Assembly: GCA_039938515.1 (NCBI GenBank)
Contig: JBDUUL010000015.1
Location: forward strand, 124,001-188,000
Direction: 5' to 3'
DNA: 64,000 bases
Source of the DNA: Nitrososphaera sp.
GTDB taxonomy: Archaea > Thermoproteota > Nitrososphaeria > Nitrososphaerales > Nitrososphaeraceae
The translations under genes were made by a program, and so were the position numbers. Positions 17,877 through 25,449 of the stretch are shown one piece after another. The notes under the pieces are model-generated. The model was given only the letters and a program-made list of their open reading frames with translations. It was not told where the DNA came from and made no database searches. Position 1 is the first letter of the stretch. Each line of letters starts with the position of its first letter.

Positions 17877-18176
17877 ATGCCTAGGTTAGCCTTTGCACTA
17901 TTTTTGACACTTGCCCTTGCGCTGGGGTGTGGCTTTGCAGCAACCATACATCCAGCAGCGGCGCAGCTGGGCGAGGAGGGCAGCCGCGGCTTTGGCGGCG
18001 AAGGCAGCCTCTACTTTGGGGGCGTCAGCCTTCCGGCAATCATACTGTACAGCGTAATAGCAGCAATGGTCGCTGCGGTGATCTACACCGTGGCTGTTAT
18101 CGGAAGAAATGAGGTTAAAAGACGCGCTGGTACGGCCAGGCGTGCGGGTAACAGGGCGCAGCCGGGCAAAAGATAG
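17877..18176 (+). CDS. Small exported membrane protein
   Basis: 99 residues from the ATG; a TTG nine bases upstream is possible. Signal peptide (L-A-F-A-L-F-L-T-L-A-L-A-L-G-C-G-F) with cleavage near P-A-A-A-Q, a Gly-rich segment containing G-F-G-G-E-G-S, one membrane helix (A-I-I-L-Y-S-V-I-A-A-M-V-A-A-V-I-Y) and a very basic tail. It is closely followed by the His-rich membrane protein gene, suggesting one operon and possibly one complex. Confidence 0.6.
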   Translation: MPRLAFALFLTLALALGCGFAATIHPAAAQLGEEGSRGFGGEGSLYFGGVSLPAIILYSVIAAMVAAVIYTVAVIGRNEVKRRAGTARRAGNRAQPGKR

Positions 18177-18216
18177 AGGAGGGCGGGAGCAAATTTTTAG
18201 CAATTCTAGCCTGATA

Positions 18217-18774
18217 ATGACAGTAGGGCTGGTTCTTGCAGGTGCTTTTGTCGCCGCCGTCTTGCTCGTGCCGGTAGCCGCGCACGCACAGGAGCGCGGA
18301 GGCTTTAACAGGCTTTCAAGTCCGCGAGGCGCGGAGAGGATGCTGGGCTGGGTAGCTATAGGCGCAGGAACCGTGGGGACAGGCTCGTTCATGGTATACT
18401 CGATGGCCCTGCGCAGGCGCGTCATGCCGCCCCTGACAACAGACGGCAAGCTCTCTTCGACGGCAGCAAACGGGTCGGCGTCAAGATGGATTGCCACTAT
18501 CAGAAAGCCGCTTCTCAACTTTCACGTATCTATCAACCTGATTGGGTTTTTTGCAGGCATGGCCCATGGCTTTTTCTTTGTCCGCGGGCTTGACATCATT
18601 TCGCTCACCCTTGCAATTTCAATGGCTGTTGCGGTCGGAAGCGGGCTTTTGCTAAAGTTCGGGTCGCGTCGGATAAAGTTTTACAACTTTCAGCTGCACG
18701 GCAACATCTCACTTGTCCTGCTTGTCGTCCTGCTGACCGGCATGCACGTTCTTTCGGTTCGAGGCGGCGACTAG
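18217..18774 (+). CDS. Possible diheme membrane protein (ferric-reductase-like fold)
   Basis: 185 residues from the ATG at 18217; the open frame extends upstream to 18109, but a TATA-like AAATTTTT near 18191 fits a leaderless ATG. It has a signal anchor, another helix, then two helices that each carry two His near opposite ends: F-H-x(13)-A-H-G and L-H-G-x(13)-M-H-V. This pairing, with 14 and about 16 residues between His, is what binds two stacked b-hemes in ferric-reductase-like (PF01794) proteins. No flavin or NAD domain is attached. The two small exported proteins upstream may be partners. The heme assignment is inference. Confidence 0.5.
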   Translation: MTVGLVLAGAFVAAVLLVPVAAHAQERGGFNRLSSPRGAERMLGWVAIGAGTVGTGSFMVYSMALRRRVMPPLTTDGKLSSTAANGSASRWIATIRKPLLNFHVSINLIGFFAGMAHGFFFVRGLDIISLTLAISMAVAVGSGLLLKFGSRRIKFYNFQLHGNISLVLLVVLLTGMHVLSVRGGD

Positions 18775-18776
18775 AA

Positions 18777-19013
18777 TTGGCCGGCGCAGAAGCAGTCCAG
18801 AGTGAAAAGCAACGTCCTGCCCTGCAGAGCGCCCACTTTCTTTTGTGCAGTAACTGCCTCTGGGTCGCTACAATCCGCTCCGAGCGGCGTCAACAGATCA
18901 CAACCTGTCCCTGCTGCGGGGAAGTGCTTGCCTGCCTTCCGGTCGAGCGCGAGATTACCCGTCATGCAACGGACGGATTGTCTCGCAGGCTTGTGTCTGC
19001 TCCGGCTAGTTAG
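18777..19013 (+). CDS. Small zinc-ribbon protein
   Basis: 78 residues from a TTG two bases after the preceding stop. Cys pairs C-S-N-C and C-P-C-C-G, 24 residues apart, form a likely zinc ribbon; the tail is Arg-rich. It is the last gene of the rightward run before convergent DP2. Function unknown. Confidence 0.55.
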   Translation: MAGAEAVQSEKQRPALQSAHFLLCSNCLWVATIRSERRQQITTCPCCGEVLACLPVEREITRHATDGLSRRLVSAPAS

Positions 19014-19034
19014 GTGGATGCTCCCGGCAAAAAC

Positions 19035-22000
19035 TCAACCCATAAACTCTGTCAGGCTCGACTGCTCCTTCTTTGGTTCGCGGAAGAGGAGCTTGAGCTC
19101 CATTGACAGCGTCTGCACCCTGCAGCGCAAATAGTCATTTATCGCATACTGCTGGCACATGTCGGTGGCTATCCCGAGATATTTTTCCACCGCGCCCCTT
19201 GTCACCGTCTGCAAAAGTTCGTGGCTGCACTCGATGCACTTGCCCATCAGCGGCATCCTTCGATATTTCTTGCCGCAGTTTGTGCATCGAAAAGTCTGCG
19301 AGCTGTACGAGCGCATGTTTCCCATTATGTCAGGCAGTATGTGCGTGGTAAGCACCATCGCGGCGACCTCGTTTGCGTCAACCGCGTTTATCAGTTTCGC
19401 GGTGTCAAACTGCATTTTGAGCTTCTCGTCCATGGTGTTGAGAGTCGAGTACGCGCTCCTCTGCTCCTTGGTAGTAAGCGAGCTTGTCAGATGCGTAAAG
19501 CCGTAGCCGAAGAACTGCGAGTCCTGGCCTATGCGGGCCTTGAGCGTCTCTATGTCGCTTGCATGGTCGGCCGCCTTGGCGTTCTTTTTCCACGTTCCCT
19601 CATAGAATGAGAGCGGATAGGAGGACGCGACGTCGACATTGTGGGCCTGCCTCTGGACCTCGTGGGGAAGCACTATCGGCTGAATCAGCAACGGCGCGTC
19701 CATCAGCCCGCCTATCTTGTCCGGCAGGAAGTCAAAAGAGAAATTCAAAAATGCGTCCATCAGAAGCATCACCGAGTCGGCGTCGCCGTCGCAGTCGCGC
19801 CTCTTTGCCGAGTGCCACACCGGCGACGCGAGGCAGACTTGCGAGTCGGTAAAGCCGATTATCCTGCCCATTATTCCGACTGAAGTGTGGGGCGCAAGCC
19901 CGACTACCAGGTGGCCGACAAGGTCGTCGACGGAATTGACCCTGTAGAACGGCTCGAGCTCGTAAATTCTTTCAAGCTCGTCGTCGACAAACTTGGCCGT
20001 GTTGACAAGGTGCACTGCAGAGTCTCGGGGGATAAGCACGTCCTGCATGAGAAGCTCCACCGTCTGGTCCGTCGCGACCAGCTCGTTTCCCGCGTAGTCA
20101 CTGGTATAGCCAAGCTCTTTCAGTTGATCTATCGAGACGCCAATCCACTCGGGCTTGAAGTGCGTCAGCGGCTCGTTTGTCGCGTCAAACCTGATGGTGC
20201 CGTCCTTGAACGCATGAAGGCCGTGCTTTTGGCGCAGTATGCCTTTCTCAAGGGGTTCTGCAGAGCGGTGCCTGCTCATGAGCGACTTGACGCCCTTCAG
20301 CGGCTCTTCTGCCCTCTTGCCGACGCGCTTTTGGGCGGTCTCTAGCGCCTGCTTGAGCGGGTAGCTCACCGGCGCAAAAGTCCTGCCGTCCCTGTCGCAG
20401 CGCGGGCACTTTTCTCCCTCCTCTATCTCGTCATGGCACACAAAGCATGTGCAGCGAAGCGGCGTCGCGGAGCCGCAGGCCCGGCAGTGGGTGCCGGTCG
20501 AGGGCATCTTGCATGCGCTGCAGAATCTGTCTGCAATCTCGGCAAAGAAGGGCTCTTCCTTGCAGGCCTTTAGGATGTCACGCGTCGCGCCTCCCTTGGC
20601 GCCAATCGGAAACAGCACGTGCACAGGGGGCTTCATCTTGCGCTCCGCTGCCTTTTCCGGCCTGCCAACTCTGACGCCGATGGACGACGCGAACTTGGGC
20701 ATCACTTCGATGCTGGACATTTGCTTTACAAGCTCGTTTGCATCGCGGGGCTGCGGCAGCGCGGCGCTTGCAAAGGAGGAGAACGGCGAGTTTAGCAGCC
20801 TGTTTATCGTGAACAGTTGATCAGAGTCGTCAATGACAATGTGCGCGGGCATGCCGGAGGCATCGTGCTCCACATGATGAGCCACGCCAAGCCGCTCAAG
20901 GATTTCCTTCAGCCGCTCGTCTGCCGGCAGTCGCCCCAGCTCTGCAAAGCACTCCACCAGGATCTTGCTCCTTACGTACTGCACGTCTTCGAGCGAAAGG
21001 CTGTCCCAGTACAGCAGGTAACGGGGATGCAGCGGGAGGCCGAGTTTTTCGCTAATTAGAAATGCCTCATCGCGCGTCGGCGCGTTTGAGAGCCAGTCTC
21101 GCGCAAGCTCGGCGAGCCGGAGCCTTTCTATGGCAACAGGGAGAACGTCAGCCGAGGCGACAAGTTTTTCGCGCAGCTGGAGCGCCCAGATCTCCTCCAC
21201 ATAGCTGGCAGGAGGAAGCTGGGCGTTGTTCTCAAGAAAGTCGCCGTAGCTTATCAGCATGTCACCAAGGTACAGTATCTTGCTCACCTTGCGCCGGATT
21301 TTTTCTGCGAGCTCGACCGTCGGCACGGGCATGACCCTGCCGTCTTCCAGCCGAACCACTGGCGGCTCGATGGTGTCGACAAGCGCAAGCGTCGATGCCT
21401 TGCCCGGAATGTCCATCTTGATCTGGGTGCCTGCGACGATCGCATAGTTCAGGAGCACCGGCACTGCAGGGTGCACGCCCACCGTTGCAAAGCCAGTGTT
21501 AACAGACCGGCCATAGCGCAGCCTAAAGCCCCCAATCCTTTTTGTCATTGAAAGGACCGGCCTGCCCGTAATTACCTCCGTCATCCTGTGGTGGGCCGCA
21601 TCGTCGTCATTTCCCGTCTGAATCGCGCCCTTTAGTTCCTTGAGCCATTCCCAGCCCTCGAGTTTCAGAGTCTCGACGAGCTTTAGCAGCTTTCTGCTCC
21701 TCCCGATGAGCCCGTCGTTCATTACCCTGAGCGCGCCTCCCCTCACCCTGTCGGTTGCAATCCTGCGCATCCCCTTGTGCCCCACCACCTCGACGGGGTC
21801 TGTGTCAACGCCGTCAAGCTCGACCGGGAGGCTGGCGATGCACTTGACCACGTCGTCGTCAAGCACCTTGAACTGAAAGCCCATCACCTCGCGCTCGTAG
21901 ATGCGCAGTTCCTCGACGAACCTTCCGGTCTCGTCGTCATGAAACGAGTTTGCGACGTATTTCTTCAGGCCGGCCACCCGGCGCGCATGATCGGCTATCA

Positions 22001-22502
22001 GCATGGTAAGTGCCGCCTCTGTTCCTCCGGCTGACCTTATTGGCCCGGCAAATGAAACGGAAAGGTACTCGCTCCCGTCGCTGTTCTTTTTTATCAGGAC
22101 GTCCGCAATGCCCTGGAGAGGCGCAACTGTGACGCCTTCGGTGACTACTGCAAGCGAGACCCTCACCGCGCTGTCAAGCCGGCTTCGCATGTCGCCTCCG
22201 CCGTAATCGCCCCTTGCTATCTCTTCGGCTATCTTGAGCGCAGCCTTTTCCTTTGTCGTCGCTGCAAGAAGAGTTCTCAGCCTGTCGCTGATGTCGATGT
22301 CGTGCATCTTGGCTACGCGGTCTGAAAGGTCGTATGCTATCTTGGGCTCGACAATATCGGCCGCATCGTAGCCCTTCCTGCGGGCCTTTGCAGCATGCTG
22401 GTAATTCTGAAAAACGCTCTCGAGAATCTTTCTGTGGTACTCCCGGTAGTAGGCAGGCATTGCCACGTCCTTTAGGCGTGAGTCGGCCTCTTCCAGCCTC
22501 AT
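19035..22502 (-). CDS. polC: DNA polymerase D large subunit DP2 (catalytic)
   Basis: 1155 residues, full length for the family and with no intein. The polymerase active site D-C-D-G-D-A-D lies near residues 903-909, in the double-psi beta-barrel core. Two zinc-binding clusters are visible: one near residues 660-710 (C-S-A-C, C-R-A-C, C-F-V-C, C-P-R-C) and one near 1085 (C-T-N-C, C-I-E-C). The N-terminus matches DP2 proteins (Y-H-R-K-I-L-E-S-V-F-Q). It is the replicative polymerase subunit of most archaea and works with DP1, encoded here at 29000-30601 on the other side of the origin. Its ATG overlaps the stop of the GGGP synthase gene, so the two are co-transcribed. Confidence 0.97.
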   Translation of the reverse strand: MRLEEADSRLKDVAMPAYYREYHRKILESVFQNYQHAAKARRKGYDAADIVEPKIAYDLSDRVAKMHDIDISDRLRTLLAATTKEKAALKIAEEIARGDYGGGDMRSRLDSAVRVSLAVVTEGVTVAPLQGIADVLIKKNSDGSEYLSVSFAGPIRSAGGTEAALTMLIADHARRVAGLKKYVANSFHDDETGRFVEELRIYEREVMGFQFKVLDDDVVKCIASLPVELDGVDTDPVEVVGHKGMRRIATDRVRGGALRVMNDGLIGRSRKLLKLVETLKLEGWEWLKELKGAIQTGNDDDAAHHRMTEVITGRPVLSMTKRIGGFRLRYGRSVNTGFATVGVHPAVPVLLNYAIVAGTQIKMDIPGKASTLALVDTIEPPVVRLEDGRVMPVPTVELAEKIRRKVSKILYLGDMLISYGDFLENNAQLPPASYVEEIWALQLREKLVASADVLPVAIERLRLAELARDWLSNAPTRDEAFLISEKLGLPLHPRYLLYWDSLSLEDVQYVRSKILVECFAELGRLPADERLKEILERLGVAHHVEHDASGMPAHIVIDDSDQLFTINRLLNSPFSSFASAALPQPRDANELVKQMSSIEVMPKFASSIGVRVGRPEKAAERKMKPPVHVLFPIGAKGGATRDILKACKEEPFFAEIADRFCSACKMPSTGTHCRACGSATPLRCTCFVCHDEIEEGEKCPRCDRDGRTFAPVSYPLKQALETAQKRVGKRAEEPLKGVKSLMSRHRSAEPLEKGILRQKHGLHAFKDGTIRFDATNEPLTHFKPEWIGVSIDQLKELGYTSDYAGNELVATDQTVELLMQDVLIPRDSAVHLVNTAKFVDDELERIYELEPFYRVNSVDDLVGHLVVGLAPHTSVGIMGRIIGFTDSQVCLASPVWHSAKRRDCDGDADSVMLLMDAFLNFSFDFLPDKIGGLMDAPLLIQPIVLPHEVQRQAHNVDVASSYPLSFYEGTWKKNAKAADHASDIETLKARIGQDSQFFGYGFTHLTSSLTTKEQRSAYSTLNTMDEKLKMQFDTAKLINAVDANEVAAMVLTTHILPDIMGNMRSYSSQTFRCTNCGKKYRRMPLMGKCIECSHELLQTVTRGAVEKYLGIATDMCQQYAINDYLRCRVQTLSMELKLLFREPKKEQSSLTEFMG

Positions 22503-23311
22503 GAACGGATGGCCTTGATTATCGACGAGAACTTGTTCTCCCAGTTGCCGTCCTTCTCAATCATTGTACCTATCACTATAATGTCAGCGCCGGCATTGGC
22601 TATCTGGCTCGCAGTCTCGGCGTTGCGTATGCCTCCTCCCACAATGAGGACGCCCTGGTACGCCTTTCTCACGGCCGCGACCATTTCGGGCGTGACATTC
22701 TGGGTGGCGCCGGAGCCGGCCTCAAGATAGACAAATCTCATGCCCATGTACTGCGCCGCCAGCGCGTACATCGCAGCCAGGTTCGGCTTGTGGAACGGTA
22801 TTCCCCTCGCGTGGCCTACAAACCAGGCCGCCGTGCCCTCGCCTATGATGATGTACGCGGTGGGCAGCGGCTCTATCGAGTACTTTTTCACTGCCAGCGC
22901 GCCAAGCGCCTGGGCTTCTGTGATAAAGTAAGGGTTCTCGGAGTTCAAAAGCGAGCTGAACAGAATCGCGTCTGCCTTTGGCGACACACCGGTCACGTTT
23001 CCGGGGAACAGTATTACCGGAATCTTTTTGAGCTGCGACTTGATCTCTGAAACAACCTGTGCGAGCTCTATCTGGTCAATTGCCGAAGAGCCTCCGACCA
23101 GGATTGCAGACGCACCAAAGTCCTCCAGCTTTGATGCCAGGACTGCCGCGTCGCGGGCGTTCTCAGAGTCGATAAGCGGAAGGCAGACCGTGCCGTGTTT
23201 CTTTATCTCGCTCAACAGATGCTGCTCGGTCTTGCCAAGAATTATAGAAGGTACGCCCACTTCGAATGGAAGCACAACGCCGGTCATTTTAAAGTTTGAC
23301 GAAGGCTTCAC
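22499..23311 (-). CDS. Geranylgeranylglyceryl phosphate synthase
   Basis: 270 residues from GTG at 23309-23311, chosen because a TATA-like element (fwd 23328-23337) lies about 25 bases upstream; ATG at 23285-23287 is the alternative. TIM barrel of the GGGPS/PcrB family: L-I-D-S-E-N, I-L-V-G-G-S-S, L-F-P-G-N, Y-L-E-A-G-S-G, and the phosphate-binding I-V-G-G-G-I-R-N and I-V-I-G-T-M-I-E. It joins geranylgeranyl diphosphate to glycerol-1-phosphate, the first ether bond of archaeal lipids, at the membrane surface. The stop overlaps the DP2 start by four bases. Confidence 0.93.
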   Translation of the reverse strand: MKPSSNFKMTGVVLPFEVGVPSIILGKTEQHLLSEIKKHGTVCLPLIDSENARDAAVLASKLEDFGASAILVGGSSAIDQIELAQVVSEIKSQLKKIPVILFPGNVTGVSPKADAILFSSLLNSENPYFITEAQALGALAVKKYSIEPLPTAYIIIGEGTAAWFVGHARGIPFHKPNLAAMYALAAQYMGMRFVYLEAGSGATQNVTPEMVAAVRKAYQGVLIVGGGIRNAETASQIANAGADIIVIGTMIEKDGNWENKFSSIIKAIRS

Positions 23312-23337
23312 GGGCAGTCGCCGGCGCAAATCTTTAA

Positions 23338-23742
23338 TTGCAGTATGGTATACAAATCTGTATAGCTGCAAGCGACACACCCGGATCTAATTCTGATGCA
23401 CTATTACACGCCATTATTGCAAAATCTACATTTACGCCCAAGCAAATCGCCATAATCTCCAAACGTCTGTCCGGTGGCGGCCGGATGCCCCGCATGACTT
23501 CGGGCGCATATTACAGGCAGGTCGGCCAGTGCAGGGAAAAGACAATTGCCGTAATGTACAGCCTTGTCCTGCTCGAGCTAATGGGAGCAGTCGATCAGGG
23601 AACGGCCGAGGCGCTGTCACGCATTGGTGACCAGTTGCGCGTGATATTTGCCCCGGAAAACCGTGATGTTGTGATGCAATCACGCGCTGAGGATGTGATA
23701 TCCGCGATAGACCGCGTGATACAAAGAGTATGCAAGGTGTGA
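23338..23742 (+). CDS. Conserved archaeal protein of unknown function (HTH-like)
   Basis: 134 residues from a TTG. A helical protein with T-P-K-Q-I-A-I-I-S-K-R-L, S-G-A-Y-Y-R-Q-V-G-Q-C-R and V-M-Y-S-L-V-L-L-E-L, a pattern I associate with a small protein family recurrent in ammonia-oxidising archaea, possibly a DNA-binding helix-turn-helix. The first 20 residues are poor, so the true start may be further in. The last third of the gene already carries the GTGAY motif of the array. It is divergent from GGGP synthase and upstream of the membrane winged-helix gene. Confidence 0.6.
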   Translation: MQYGIQICIAASDTPGSNSDALLHAIIAKSTFTPKQIAIISKRLSGGGRMPRMTSGAYYRQVGQCREKTIAVMYSLVLLELMGAVDQGTAEALSRIGDQLRVIFAPENRDVVMQSRAEDVISAIDRVIQRVCKV

Positions 23743-24280
23743 ACAACGTTGCAGCAGTATCAATATATCACGGTTTTTGAGGGAAATACCGTGATGTTCT
23801 GTGATTGATGTGACATCTGTTGTGACGTTTGTGACGAGTGATACCGTGATGTCCTGCATACTTGCCTTCCTGGCGGGCCTTGGCAGCGTGATGCTCTACA
23901 ATAAAGTCACGGCATCACGCGCGTCACGCGTGGAGCCGGTGAACCAGGAGCCGGATATCACGCCTCCCGAGCCCATGCCGCGTGAGCATCACGCGGGTGA
24001 CGCCGTGATAGAGGCCGTGGTGGCCGAATACACTCGGCGATTGCAGGAGTATGACAAGGTAATAGCTGACCTGCGTGTCAGGCTTGACATTATGGAAGTC
24101 CAAGCATCACGCGTTCGGCCGCAACATCACAGGGTTGTCGAGGAAAACGAGCAAATGTCACAGGCAATAATCACGCCGCGTGATATATCACAGCCACATC
24201 ACGCGCCATCACGGCAAGTCGCGCCTCACGCGTCACGCGTGACAGAGCCTGTCGCCGTCACGCAGCACGCTAGTGTGATT
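23617..24280. repeat. Dense GTGAY/RTCAC motif array near the origin
   Basis: By hand I count about 36 copies of GTGAT/GTGAC or their complements in about 660 bases, against about 2.6 expected by chance; at least 24 extend to CGTGA or TCACG. Copies on the left (about 23627-23891) are mostly GTGAY, those on the right (about 23906-24262) mostly RTCAC, so the polarity switches near 23900. A perfect palindrome, TCACGCGTGA, occurs near 24233-24242. The copies fall in all three codon phases (TCA-CGC, ATC-ACG, CAT-CAC), so selection seems to act on the DNA and not on the protein. Confidence 0.75.
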
Positions 24281-24586
24281 TCCGCAAATGACGATGCTGT
24301 TGAGAACCGCAACGGCACTACCGACTATATCCTAAAGCTCCTCGCCGAACGAAAGAGGTCGTCTAGGGAAGTGCAGCAGGCCATCGGCAGAAGCCGCGAG
24401 CATACCTCAAGGCTTATGAAAAGGCTCAATGACGCCGGCCTAGTTGTCCGGGACAACTCGTCCAAGCCGTTCAGTTACGCAATAACTGCTCTGGGCCAGG
24501 CTAGACTTCGGGAGAAAGGCGCGGCTGTACCTGCTGGGCAGGAGAGCCCACCCGATAGGTCCATTCCTTTCCCTGGCGGACCCTAG
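23801..24586 (+). CDS. Membrane-anchored winged-helix protein encoded next to oriC
   Basis: 261 residues from a GTG. Residues about 16-33 form one membrane helix (V-M-S-C-I-L-A-F-L-A-G-L-G-S-V-M-L-Y), then a charged helical stretch with coiled-coil character around 70-100 (Y-T-R-R-L-Q-E-Y-D-K-V-I-A-D-L-R-V-R-L), a low-complexity His/Ser/Arg/Pro linker to about 160, and a C-terminal winged helix at about 170-235 (Y-I-L-K-L-L-A-E-R-K-R-S-S-R-E-V-Q-Q-A-I-G-R-S). The linker is the part whose codons carry the motif array. The predicted topology puts the DNA-binding domain in the cytosol, tethered to the membrane. No exact family recognised. Confidence 0.65.
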   Translation: MIDVTSVVTFVTSDTVMSCILAFLAGLGSVMLYNKVTASRASRVEPVNQEPDITPPEPMPREHHAGDAVIEAVVAEYTRRLQEYDKVIADLRVRLDIMEVQASRVRPQHHRVVEENEQMSQAIITPRDISQPHHAPSRQVAPHASRVTEPVAVTQHASVISANDDAVENRNGTTDYILKLLAERKRSSREVQQAIGRSREHTSRLMKRLNDAGLVVRDNSSKPFSYAITALGQARLREKGAAVPAGQESPPDRSIPFPGGP

Positions 24587-24833
24587 CAAGCCTGCCGCGT
24601 TCTGAGTATCGAGAGAGGTACGTGGAGATGATGCTGAGCTTGATGGGCTCGTTATAGTGATCTTCGTACATTTCAAGCACGTCGCTTGAGGTAAACTTTG
24701 CAAAGGGGAACTTGGTCTGCACGATGTTCCATATTCTGTCCCCTACCGAGGCTGCAGGTCGCTGCTCGCTTGCGTCAGCCAAACCTGCGTGCACACGCGG
24801 AGAATCGTCTGACTCGATGTTGAGAAGGTCCAT
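24501..24833 (-). CDS. Winged-helix protein at the origin, start codon unclear
   Basis: 110 residues from ATG. The core is a winged helix: D-R-I-W-N-I-V-Q-T-K-F-P-F-A-K-F-T-S-S-D-V-L, then I-K-L-S-I-I-S-T-Y-L-S-R-Y and the wing G-R-L-A-R-V-R-Q-G-K-E-W-T-Y-R-V. The same frame stays open up to the stop at 24954-24956 and encodes a protein-like peptide (R-I-K-I-E-L-E-D-A-E-G-S-K-Y-N-L-S-L-E-G) that has no ATG, GTG or TTG. The true protein is thus probably about 38 residues longer, begun at an unusual codon, or its start was lost. The 3' end overlaps the convergent gene by 86 bases. Confidence 0.65.
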   Translation of the reverse strand: MDLLNIESDDSPRVHAGLADASEQRPAASVGDRIWNIVQTKFPFAKFTSSDVLEMYEDHYNEPIKLSIISTYLSRYSERGRLARVRQGKEWTYRVGSPAQQVQPRLSPEV

Positions 24834-25130
24834 GAACTCTATTATCTTGACAATCTTGTCCTTGGAGACGTTTCCCTCAAGGGACAGGTTGTACTTGCTG
24901 CCTTCTGCATCCTCGAGTTCTATCTTTATCCTTCTCTTACCAGCGCTCGTTTGCTACCCCACCCCGGAACGTATCCTAGGCTGTTAACATGATAACACTT
25001 AACAGAGCTGCTGCAAAACCCGATAACACTATGCTCAGCTTGTGTTAACAATGCTTGAGAGGATAGCTTTTGTCTACGATGTTTGTTGATTGTTAACTAG
25101 TATCTTTGTAGAATCGCGGCCAGAAGACGC

Positions 25131-25151
25131 CTCCAGTGGAAATGGAGGGGT
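25131..25151 (+). promoter_or_regulatory. Origin recognition box 1
   Basis: CTCCAGTGGAAATGGAGGGG followed by T. It matches the archaeal ORB consensus: the TCCAGTGGAAA core recognised by the Cdc6/Orc1 winged helix, then the G-rich run contacted by the AAA+ domain. It lies about 300 bases upstream of the initiator gene. Confidence 0.9.
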
Positions 25152-25191
25152 TGCCGGCTGGCCATTAACACTGTTAACGGTGATCTTCACG

Positions 25192-25212
25192 CTCCACTGG
25201 AAATAAAGGGGT
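25192..25212 (+). promoter_or_regulatory. Origin recognition box 2
   Basis: CTCCACTGGAAATAAAGGGG followed by T. Same orientation as box 1, with 61 bases from start to start. The dyad core TCCACTGGAAA and the G-string AAAGGGGT are both intact. Confidence 0.9.
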
Positions 25213-25449
25213 CCTTTTCAGGCAGTTTGACGGACCAACGATCGCGCCCTGTTAACATCACCCAGACTGGCTTGGCCGCCACCCCTAGCTTTCCTCTGCA
25301 ATAGTCCTCCTCAAGAACCCCCTTTAGAATATAGAATAGAATAGAGTTACCGGTGAGTACTAGTTGATTAGGGGGTTTAAATGGGCCGTGTTAACATGGG
25401 CGTGGAGATACGTTAACAAACTCGTGTTCTCGAAAGGAAAGCAAGGGGT

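Larger units (their letters stand above)
24983..25417. repeat. Seven GTTAAC palindromes across the origin
   Basis: The 6-base palindrome GTTAAC starts at 24983, 25044, 25092, 25173, 25251, 25390 and 25412, usually as TGTTAACA or a close variant. About 0.1 copy is expected in 435 bases. The related near-copies ATTAACA and CTTAACA lie beside them. They flank the ORBs and the cdc6 promoter, so they may be binding sites for an initiator, a regulator or a nucleoid protein. Confidence 0.7.
24990..25449. other. Chromosomal replication origin (oriC)
   Basis: A 460-base gene-free stretch directly upstream of cdc6/orc1 with two canonical archaeal origin recognition boxes in the same orientation, seven GTTAAC palindromes around them and an AT-rich tract at about 25325-25350 (T-T-T-A-G-A-A-T-A-T-A-G-A-A-T-A-G-A) that could be the unwinding element. 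Origins of this layout, beside the initiator gene, are known throughout archaea. Whether it is the only origin cannot be told from one window. Confidence 0.88.

Noticed and set aside
19035-22502. Intein in DP2
   Set aside because: DP2 often carries one, but the length and continuous motifs show none here.
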